From the NCBI GenBank assembly GCA_043806735.1, contig JAZDGR010000183.1, forward strand, positions 1-13,025: a stretch of 13,025 nucleotides of DNA. Reading direction: 5' to 3'. The notes under the pieces are model-generated. The model did no database searches. It saw nothing but the letters and a program-made list of their open reading frames with translations, and was not told where the DNA came from. The position numbers were made by a program, and so were the translations under genes. Of this stretch, positions 7,347 to 13,025 are shown in pieces (the stretch's first letter is position 1; each line of letters starts with the position of its first letter). This DNA comes from QYOJ01 sp043806735 (lineage in GTDB: Bacteria > Bacteroidota > Bacteroidia > Bacteroidales > FEN-979).

Positions 7347-7402
7347 TTTGTCGCACTAACTTCGTACTTGCATTCGTACTTCGTACTCCTGGCTTCTAAC
7401 TT
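7345..7402 (-). repeat. 58-nt heptad-period dispersed repeat, copy 1, abutting the decarboxylase stop codon
   Basis: Heptads such as CTTCGTA (7360, 7379), CTCCTGG (7386) and CTTCTAA (7393) follow with one 6- or 5-nt phase slip near 7372. The tract aligns without gaps to 11210-11267 with 52 of 58 identities. Its inner edge reaches into the TAA stop of the decarboxylase (7401-7403), so the element starts at the stop codon when read on the minus strand. No transposase or terminal inverted repeat accompanies it. Confidence 0.8.
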
Positions 7403-9710
7403 ACCCCTGTTTAATGCACAGCGTCCTGAAATACTTCTTCCCGTTCCGTTCGAATCGTTCCACCCCATGGATATCGCTTTCATAGCCCGGAAAGGTATTT
7501 TCAAAATTCTGCCGTAATTTCAGGTAATCAAAGATGGGTTTGGCTTTTTCGTTCATCCTCTCTCCTCCCATCATCACCGGTATCCCCGGCGGATAGGGAA
7601 CGATCATGACAGCGGGAATACGGTCCATGATCTCATCGAGTTCCACATACTCCACATTTTTCTTAACCAATTCATGATAGGCATCTGCCGGCTTCATAGC
7701 CTGGTCGGGGATGACCTGAAATGCTTCCTGCATGCGGTCAAGGATCTTATGTTTCCTGAAATAATTGTGGACATCATTGGCATGGTCCTTCAGGCCTGTC
7801 TTCCCATAACAATCGGGCCAGGCAGCAACCATTGCGGGAAAGACCTCTGCAAGCGGCGCATTGCGGTCGTAAAGCTCTTTGAATTTCAGCAATTCAGCAA
7901 GCAGAGTCCCTTGTTTCCCCCGGGTCGTTCCCAGTGAATGCAACAACAGGAAAGAGTAGTAATCGGTCTTTTCGCATACGATTCCTTTATCAATCAAATA
8001 ATTGGAGACCAATGAAGCAGGGATCCCTTCCGCCGCCATTTCCCCTTCGTCATTGATGCCCGGAGTGGTGATGGTCAGCTTGATGGGATCGAGCATGGCA
8101 TAATTGTCTTCAATATCACTGAATCCATGCCAGGGATTGACTTTGCTCATGACCCAGGCTGACTGGGTTTTTGCGAGTACCTCTGCAGGAACATTTTCAA
8201 TGTTTTCCTTTTTTCCTTCGATCGTCACCTGATGAGGCTGCCACATGCCAAAAAACCAATCTCCTGCATCTTTCTTCTGCAAGTCTTTGAGGATGGTCAC
8301 CATTTTCTTTCTTAGATGAATGGCCTCGACGATGATGTCATTCATCATGATCTCGCCGTTGTCGTCCATCATCTTGGTTGCCACGTCGAGCGACGCGATC
8401 ATACTGTACTGCGGGGAGGTCGAACCATGCATCATATAGGATTCGTTGAACATATCCGGATCAATTTTTTCCTTGCTGCCATTCCGGATATGCAGCATGG
8501 ATGCCTGCGAGAAAGCGGTGAGCAATTTGTGCGTTGACTGGGAGACGAAGATCGGCGGATGTTCCTTGTTGAACTCATCATCAGCCATACCAAAATGGTC
8601 TTTGTAGATGGGATGGAACCGGGCATACGCATACCATGCTTCATCGAAATGGAGGTTTTCAACACTGCGGATCAGTTGTTTTTTGATCTGAATGACATTG
8701 TAACACACGCCGTCGTAAGTCGAGTTGGTCAGCGCCGACATCTTTGGCGTCACGCCTTTTCTGGCATCGTTGATAAGGCTCGATGCCTGGATTTTGCTTC
8801 GGATGGATTCGGGTGAAAATTCCGAAAGCCTGACCGGTCCGATGATCCCCCGTTTATTCCGCCGGGGGATCATATATACTGGGATGGCATCCGTGATCAC
8901 CATAGCATAATTGAGTGATTTATGGCAATTCCTGTCAACAAAGGCAATGTCATCCTGCACGAGCTGACTGCGCCAGATGATCTGGTTGACATTGGAGGTG
9001 CCATTGAGTACATAATAGGTAAAATCGGCGCCAAAGACACGGGCAGAGTTTTTCTCGGCATCGCCCACCACCCCGCTATGGTCAAGTAGCGAACCTAGTT
9101 CCGGAACCGAGATAGAAAGGTCGGAACGCAGGGTGTTCTCCCCGAAAAACTTATGAAAAACCACGCCGGCAGGACTTCTCAGGAATCCTTCCCCGCCCAT
9201 GTGACCCGGGGTATGCCAGGCATATTTGTATTCCTGCGCATATTTCACCAGCATGCCAAAGAAAGCCGGGTAAATGGTTTTTGTATATTTCACCAGGTGC
9301 ATGACAATCCGGCCGGAGAGGAACTCGATCGTATCGGCCGTCTTCCACAGGTAACCATTGATCTTCTGAAGCACTTCCACGGGGATGGCTTCCGTTTCCA
9401 ACCGGTCGGCAAGCAATAACACGGGTAATTTTGCATTACGTTCCCGGATATGGCGGATTAAATCGGTTGCCGTGGATTTTTCACCCGGATCTTCTTCCGG
9501 GAGATTCCAATCCACGACGACCACTCCGATATCGGCCCGTGAAAGGATAATCTCCATCGCGTCTTCATATGTCAAGGAGGGGATTACGCTGCATTCCTGC
9601 ACCTCTTTAAGCTCTTTCACCAGTTCCGAAAGCCGATACCCCTCATCAGTGGGTGAATGGAATTCTCCGGAAACGATCAACACGGGCCAATGATGTCTTG
9701 TGATTTTCAT
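7401..9710 (-). CDS. PLP-dependent Orn/Lys/Arg decarboxylase, AdiA-like arginine decarboxylase
   Basis: The 769-residue length matches inducible fold-type I basic amino acid decarboxylases (E. coli AdiA about 755). Residues 1-145 form the receiver-like wing domain, with the hydrophobic strand IGVVVVDWNLP (61-71). The PLP core has HTPGHMGGEGF (166-176), VDRNCHKS (258-265), LTNSTYDGVCYN (327-338), FDEAWYAYARF (355-365) with the cofactor-binding Asp356, and Schiff-base Lys395 in QSTHKLL. The C-terminal domain includes PYPPGIP (705-711) and GYESDIHG (742-749). DGVCYN plus FDEAWYxYARF are as in AdiA; lysine and ornithine enzymes have FDSAW instead, so arginine to agmatine plus CO2 is the best reading, though the C-terminus looks partly lysine-decarboxylase-like. 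It starts 19 nt after the antiporter stop, so they are probably co-transcribed. Together they would consume cytoplasmic protons, or supply agmatine for polyamines. Confidence 0.92.
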   Translation of the reverse strand: MKITRHHWPVLIVSGEFHSPTDEGYRLSELVKELKEVQECSVIPSLTYEDAMEIILSRADIGVVVVDWNLPEEDPGEKSTATDLIRHIRERNAKLPVLLLADRLETEAIPVEVLQKINGYLWKTADTIEFLSGRIVMHLVKYTKTIYPAFFGMLVKYAQEYKYAWHTPGHMGGEGFLRSPAGVVFHKFFGENTLRSDLSISVPELGSLLDHSGVVGDAEKNSARVFGADFTYYVLNGTSNVNQIIWRSQLVQDDIAFVDRNCHKSLNYAMVITDAIPVYMIPRRNKRGIIGPVRLSEFSPESIRSKIQASSLINDARKGVTPKMSALTNSTYDGVCYNVIQIKKQLIRSVENLHFDEAWYAYARFHPIYKDHFGMADDEFNKEHPPIFVSQSTHKLLTAFSQASMLHIRNGSKEKIDPDMFNESYMMHGSTSPQYSMIASLDVATKMMDDNGEIMMNDIIVEAIHLRKKMVTILKDLQKKDAGDWFFGMWQPHQVTIEGKKENIENVPAEVLAKTQSAWVMSKVNPWHGFSDIEDNYAMLDPIKLTITTPGINDEGEMAAEGIPASLVSNYLIDKGIVCEKTDYYSFLLLHSLGTTRGKQGTLLAELLKFKELYDRNAPLAEVFPAMVAAWPDCYGKTGLKDHANDVHNYFRKHKILDRMQEAFQVIPDQAMKPADAYHELVKKNVEYVELDEIMDRIPAVMIVPYPPGIPVMMGGERMNEKAKPIFDYLKLRQNFENTFPGYESDIHGVERFERNGKKYFRTLCIKQG

Positions 9711-9729
9711 TTTTGTATTTATTTGGTTT

Positions 9730-11028
9730 TTAACTACTTACTTTCTTTGATGTAAACAAGATGCTGTAGACAGCGAGGATGACGATGACCAATGCGATCA
9801 CAAACCAGAGTTCATCGAGGTTCGCCGACATGAAAGAGGCGATGATAAAAATGGAAGAGATCGCCACGATGATTTTCGTACTCCACTTTCCCGTATTATC
9901 CTCTTTTTCTTTCTTGAGTAAGGCGATTCCCGACCAGAAATAGGGGAAGAGCAGCAGGAGTACCGAAATGGTTACAGTAATATTGAACGCTGAAGCTACA
10001 TTGCTGCCAAGAATCATTAGAAAAAGCTGCAGGATGGTCATGATAATGCCGTTGATCACCAATCCTTTACTGTTAATTCCGTGCTTATTTGTATAGGAAT
10101 AAGCTTTAGGTAGAAAGCCCTTGTCGGCGCTTGTTTTGGCGGCGCTGGCCGAAGAGAGGTTCCAAACCAGGAAACTGGCGATACAGGCAATAGCCATCAC
10201 TACGGAAACCACATCACCCACGATTTTGGAACCGAAAATCGTTTGCATGGATAGCGCAAAAGAAGCCGGAGCGTTCTGGATTTCCTTTGCGGGAAACATC
10301 CCTTCGATCACCGTAGTGGAGGCAATATAGATGATGGCGACGATGATAAACCCGGTAATAGTGGCAATCGGGACAATTTTCTTCGGATTCCGGATATATA
10401 CATTATTGGTGGCTACGCTTTCCACCCCGACAAACGAGAATATCAGAATGGCAAAACCCGACATGATCGCTTTTCCACTCCCTTTACCACCGACATTCCA
10501 GTTACTGCTGAACTGTGACGGTTCAAAATCAAACCAACCCGCAACACCGGTAATGATCACAGAAAGAAGCAAAAATACAACGGTAATGGAAACGATTTTC
10601 GTGATGATTCCGGCTCCACGCAACGAAAGTGCGATAAAAACCCAGATGAATACAATCACGGTAATCCCGAGAATCACAGGATGTTCAAGCTGTGGCAGGA
10701 AGACTTCCAGGTAGCCGAGCCCGGCGATGAGAATCGATATATTGGATATGAGGTTCCCATACACGTAGAAGAAGCCGCTTTTAGCGCCCAGGATAGGATT
10801 TACATACGATGCTAAGGCCGTTGGACTGGGATCATCAAAACTTGACCCGGCCCGCACATACACGAGTGTTAGAAACAGCGCTCCAATGGTTACCAGGATA
10901 AACGAGATTAGGGTGATCGATCCCGTAACAGCCAATTGCTGAGGAAGGGCAATGACGCCGCTGCCGGCAAGGCTTGACACAATAAGAGCAATCGCCCCGA
11001 TCATGCCTAATTTTTTCTTGTCATTCAT
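9730..11028 (-). CDS. APC-family basic amino acid/polyamine antiporter, AdiC/CadB/PotE type
   Basis: The 432-residue, very hydrophobic protein has about 12 membrane helices and the length of AdiC (445). It should exchange external arginine for agmatine made by the decarboxylase encoded just downstream; CadB- or PotE-like substrates are possible. The AdiC landmarks I recall are: TM1 motif AGSGVIALP (21-29); Tyr88 and Asn96 (AdiC Tyr93, Asn101); FSFVGVES (197-204) with Glu203 (AdiC Glu208); NPKKIVPIATI (214-224); and Trp289 in VWNLSSASAAKTSADKGFLP (AdiC Trp293). The exception is Phe197 at the position of AdiC Trp202, the aromatic that stacks on the substrate. The gene leads the two-gene unit; its ATG lies 100 nt from the nearest heptad repeat. 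Confidence 0.9.
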   Translation of the reverse strand: MNDKKKLGMIGAIALIVSSLAGSGVIALPQQLAVTGSITLISFILVTIGALFLTLVYVRAGSSFDDPSPTALASYVNPILGAKSGFFYVYGNLISNISILIAGLGYLEVFLPQLEHPVILGITVIVFIWVFIALSLRGAGIITKIVSITVVFLLLSVIITGVAGWFDFEPSQFSSNWNVGGKGSGKAIMSGFAILIFSFVGVESVATNNVYIRNPKKIVPIATITGFIIVAIIYIASTTVIEGMFPAKEIQNAPASFALSMQTIFGSKIVGDVVSVVMAIACIASFLVWNLSSASAAKTSADKGFLPKAYSYTNKHGINSKGLVINGIIMTILQLFLMILGSNVASAFNITVTISVLLLLFPYFWSGIALLKKEKEDNTGKWSTKIIVAISSIFIIASFMSANLDELWFVIALVIVILAVYSILFTSKKVSS

Positions 11029-11063
11029 GATTCTGGATTTGGCTGATGTCGTTTAGATCGGCC

Positions 11064-11071
11064 GTAAATAT
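11064..11071 (-). promoter_or_regulatory. Candidate -7 box for the antiporter/decarboxylase operon
   Basis: In the 100-nt leader upstream of the antiporter start, the minus strand reads TATTTAC preceded by TA, giving TATATTTA, one base from TAnnTTTG. Just upstream (about 11077-11089) AAAGA and TCTTT form a 5-bp stem with a 3-nt loop, and CGTATACG (11106-11113) is an 8-bp palindrome. No clear -33 TTG was found at the right spacing. A pH- or arginine-responsive operator would be expected here, but none is recognisable. Confidence 0.25.
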
Positions 11072-11128
11072 ACTGAAAAGAATATCTTTATTCCTAGTAA
11101 AAAAACGTATACGCTTTCCTTACCTTTA

Positions 11129-11177
11129 GACGTGGGGCGTGGGACGTGGGACGTGAGACGTGAGACGTGAGATGTAG
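11129..11177. repeat. Seven-unit GACGTGR heptad tandem array
   Basis: Seven consecutive 7-nt units start at 11129, 11136, 11143, 11150, 11157, 11164 and 11171. Unit 1 and unit 3 are GACGTGG, unit 2 is GGCGTGG, units 4-6 are identical GACGTGA, and unit 7 is the decayed GATGTAG. The three identical units suggest recent duplication. It lies in the gap between the ABC permease stop and the antiporter promoter. Confidence 0.9.
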
Positions 11178-11184
11178 TAAATGT

Positions 11185-11205
11185 TAGATTTTGGGTTTCA
11201 GGTTT
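11185..11205. repeat. Short three-unit heptad tract (YRGRTTT)
   Basis: TAGATTT, TGGGTTT and CAGGTTT follow each other at 11185, 11192 and 11199. They are in the same 7-nt register as the GACGTGR array (56 nt after its start). Three diverged units alone could be chance; the context between two stronger heptad tracts makes it worth recording. Confidence 0.45.
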
Positions 11206-11209
11206 TATT

Positions 11210-11267
11210 ACTTCGTCGCTCTAACTTCGAACTTGCATTCGTACTTCTAACTTCTGGCTTCTAACTT
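11210..11267 (-). repeat. 58-nt heptad-period dispersed repeat, copy 2, beside the ABC permease stop codon
   Basis: Units include CTTCGAA (11225), CTTGCAT (11232), CTTCTAA (11244 and 11258), CTTCTGG (11251) and the trailing CTTCACT (11265). It aligns to 7345-7402 at 52 of 58 positions without gaps. It ends 3 nt from the permease TGA stop (11271-11273) and has the same orientation relative to the gene as copy 1. Confidence 0.8.
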
Positions 11268-11270
11268 CAC

Positions 11271-12386
11271 TCAGTGCCATTTGAACAACCTCAACCCTAC
11301 CATAAAAAACACGATCCCGGTCCCGGTCATGATCAGCGAGGGAACGGCTGTTTCGGCGAAGCCTGCGCCTTCGATGAAGATACTTCGGATGCCGTCGGCA
11401 TACATGGTTAACGGGAGTGGCTTGATGATAGTGATGGCCCAATCGGGGAAGTTGTGGTAGCTGAAAAAGATCCCCGACAACACCATCATCGGCATGGTGA
11501 CCAGGTTGATGAATGCGTTGGCGATCTCGGTTTTGGACGTATGGCAGGCCAGGAAGATCCCGATTCCGGAAAATGCAATATTCCCGGCAAAGAAGAGAAC
11601 AAGCAGGGCGGTCAGGCTTCCCTGGATGGTGTTGCCAAAAGCCAGCCAGGCGAAGAGGAAGAGCAAGACGGCTTCGACCACATTCATCACCACCCGCACA
11701 GTGATCAGGGAGATCAGGTAATTGGATTTCTTCATCGGGGTCGCTACCATCCGGCGGAGAAGCTTCTTAGAACGTGTTTCGATGATCCCGTACCCCAATC
11801 CCCAGAGACAGGAAAACATCACCCCCATGGCGATCATCCCGGGAATCAGGAAATCGATGTACCGGGTGCCGGTGACCGTAAGCGGGACGACTTCGGTCCG
11901 GGCTTCTGGTTCGGGTTTTATCTCCATCCCGGGAAACGGGATTTTCCGTTTTTCCCTTGCAGTCGATACGTCCTGTGGGGTGAACTTTTTAAGCACCGGA
12001 GATAATTTCAGATAGGTCAGCTGGGCGTCGGGGTTCAAGGGATCAAAATGGTACCGGTACCCACTGTCTTCTAAGGTAATTGCCACATTCACAAACCCCC
12101 GTTTGAGCTGGACCATCGCCTCCTGCCACGGCATCTTCTTCAGTTGAAACGTACTGTTTCCCAACTGATCATCTTTCAGGGTGATGGAAAAGCTTCCTGT
12201 ATCGGCCGCAATCAGAGCTACATGCCGAAGCGTTTCGGGTTTCCGGGTAAAGGCGAGGCCAAGGCCGATGGACATCAGGATCGGGAAGCCGATTCCCCAG
12301 AAAAGCACCGCCGGCTCCCGGACTTTCTCCAGAATGCTGGCCAGTGTGAGTTGCCATAGCTGGTTATTCCGGATCCGGTCAATCAT
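11271..12386 (-). CDS. ABC-2 type transporter permease
   Basis: The 371-residue membrane protein is the membrane half of an ABC exporter of the ABC-2 (YhhJ/YbhR-like) class. TM1 is about 26-46. It is followed by a large extracytoplasmic domain (about 47-176), then YIDFLIPGMIAMGVMFSC (176-193) starting the second helix and a TM block at about 177-203, 222-250, 256-280, 288-310 and 346-367. The cytoplasmic-loop motif ETRSKKLLRRMVATPMKKSNYL (203-224) is typical of the family. GIFFSYHNFPDW (305-316) and PLTMYADGIRSIF (325-337) match the usual late loop. The start ATG at 12386 overlaps the ATPase gene by 8 nt, so translation is probably coupled. The substrate cannot be read; relatives export drugs, lipids or antimicrobial peptides. 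The stop is followed by a heptad repeat. Confidence 0.9.
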   Translation of the reverse strand: MIDRIRNNQLWQLTLASILEKVREPAVLFWGIGFPILMSIGLGLAFTRKPETLRHVALIAADTGSFSITLKDDQLGNSTFQLKKMPWQEAMVQLKRGFVNVAITLEDSGYRYHFDPLNPDAQLTYLKLSPVLKKFTPQDVSTAREKRKIPFPGMEIKPEPEARTEVVPLTVTGTRYIDFLIPGMIAMGVMFSCLWGLGYGIIETRSKKLLRRMVATPMKKSNYLISLITVRVVMNVVEAVLLFLFAWLAFGNTIQGSLTALLVLFFAGNIAFSGIGIFLACHTSKTEIANAFINLVTMPMMVLSGIFFSYHNFPDWAITIIKPLPLTMYADGIRSIFIEGAGFAETAVPSLIMTGTGIVFFMVGLRLFKWH

Positions 12387-13025
12387 GCAAACGCCTCCCG
12401 GTTAATGCAGTGAACAGGTCATCTAGGTTCTTTACCGACGGATCTTCGCTAAGCAACAGATCCAGCGTGCCTTCCCGCAGGATCTTACCCTCGTCAATGA
12501 TCACGATTTGTTCGCAGAGTTGTTGTGCTTCCTCCATGTAATGGGTAGTCAGGATCATCGAGGTGTTGGAAGCTTTTCTGAGGTTCCGGAGGATCTCCCA
12601 GATCTCCCGGCGGGCATTGGGGTCGAGGCCTGTGGTGGGTTCATCAAGCAAAAGGATCCGGGGGTGGTTGATCAGCGCAATGCCCAAAGCGAGCCGCTGG
12701 CGCTGCCCGCCCGACAGGTTGACGGTATAGGCTTTCCGCTTCTCTTCCAGTCCTACGAGTTGCAACACCTCCCCTACGCGCTCTTTTCCCAGTCCGAAAA
12801 AGCTTCCGAATAACCTTAACGTTTCGAAGGTGGTCAGCTTTTCGATATACCGGGTTTCCTGCAATGACAATCCGATGATCTGCCGGAGTTCTGTTTCGTG
12901 TCCTTTCCAGGGCTTTCCCAGGATCCGGATGTCGCCGCGGTCGGGTTTCTGGATCCCTTCGATCATCTCCACCAATGTGGTTTTCCCGGCTCCGTTCGGG
13001 CCAAGCAGCGCGACGAATTGTCCGG
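12379..13025 (-). CDS. ABC transporter ATP-binding protein, 5' end outside window
   Basis: The frame runs from the right edge to TGA at 12379-12381, and the N-terminus lies beyond the window. Every nucleotide-binding motif is present: Walker A GPNGAGKTT (12976-13002), Q-loop LSLQETR, signature LSGGQRQRLALG (LSGGQ at 12703-12717), Walker B RILLLDEPTTGLD (DEP at 12637-12645), and the switch His in LTTHYMEEAQ (12541-12543). The following text (VIIDEGKILREGTLDLLL) is the standard C-terminal end. Only about 25-35 N-terminal residues should be missing. It pairs with the overlapping downstream ABC-2 permease to form a homodimeric-ATPase exporter. The in-frame TTG at 12975 falls after Walker A and cannot be the real start. 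Confidence 0.93.
   Translation of the reverse strand, partial: GQFVALLGPNGAGKTTLVEMIEGIQKPDRGDIRILGKPWKGHETELRQIIGLSLQETRYIEKLTTFETLRLFGSFFGLGKERVGEVLQLVGLEEKRKAYTVNLSGGQRQRLALGIALINHPRILLLDEPTTGLDPNARREIWEILRNLRKASNTSMILTTHYMEEAQQLCEQIVIIDEGKILREGTLDLLLSEDPSVKNLDDLFTALTGRRLHD

Noticed and set aside
7304..7504. Possible 66-residue minus-strand gene with a KLEARSTKYECKYE-type translation
   Set aside because: It reads through the 58-nt repeat and overlaps the decarboxylase 3' end in another frame; the charged repetitive text is what heptad DNA gives in any open frame.
11129..11267. CRISPR array
   Set aside because: Units are 7 nt with no spacers and no cas genes are present; this is tandem repetition.
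11221..11442. Possible 73-residue minus-strand gene ending in SEVRSQKLEVRMQVRS
   Set aside because: Overlaps the ABC permease out of frame and ends in the second 58-nt repeat; an artefact of the repeat.
11454..12005. 183-codon plus-strand open frame with His/Gly/Asp-rich translation
   Set aside because: Antisense to the ABC permease; low-complexity composition and no start context.

Overview
The window looks like a chromosomal segment from a Bacteroidetes bacterium, probably Bacteroidales-like. The evidence is a secreted protein with a type IX secretion (T9SS) C-terminal sorting domain, a TAnnTTTG-type promoter box, A-rich leaders instead of Shine-Dalgarno sites, and a BxlA-type family 3 glycosidase. 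Seven of the eight genes are on the minus strand. No rRNA, tRNA, CRISPR array, transposase or phage gene is visible.

Layout by coordinate: (1) 1-1791, minus, a secreted GH3 beta-glycosidase cut off at the left edge. (2) 1881-2594, plus, an AlkD-like DNA alkylation repair protein, divergent from GH3. (3) 2578-5754, minus, a 1058-residue single-chain restriction-modification enzyme (nuclease, N6-adenine methyltransferase and type ISP-like specificity domain) whose 3' end overlaps the alkD-like gene tail to tail by 17 nt. (4) 5866-7143, minus, a T9SS-exported protein with Asp-box/YCF48-like repeats. (5) 7401-9710 and 9730-11028, minus, an AdiA-like arginine decarboxylase preceded by its APC-family antiporter; together they form a likely decarboxylase/antiporter acid-resistance or agmatine operon. 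(6) 11271-12386 and 12379-13025, minus, an ABC-2 permease and its ATPase, the ATPase cut off at the right edge. No gene-free stretch exceeds 300 bases; the longest are 7144-7400 and 11029-11270.

The most unusual content lies at gene boundaries. Several tracts built on a 7-nt period, with different unit sequences, sit at gene ends or starts: GAAnnnn at 1733-1774, GGAAGAG at 2602-2622, a CTTCTAA/CTTCGTA type at 7345-7402 and 11210-11267, GACGTGR at 11129-11177, and a short YRGRTTT tract at 11185-11205. The 7345 and 11210 tracts are two copies of one 58-nt element (52 of 58 identical without gaps, by eye), each abutting the stop codon of a minus-strand gene in the same orientation. Two other tracts run into coding sequence: one encodes the hydrophobic core of the GH3 signal peptide, the other the last ~14 residues of the restriction-modification enzyme. 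Seven is not a multiple of three, so unit gain or loss in those two would change reading frame.

The gene functions are recognisable known families. The heptad-period elements and their coding capture are the best candidates for something under-described. All identifications come from reading motifs, not from database searches.
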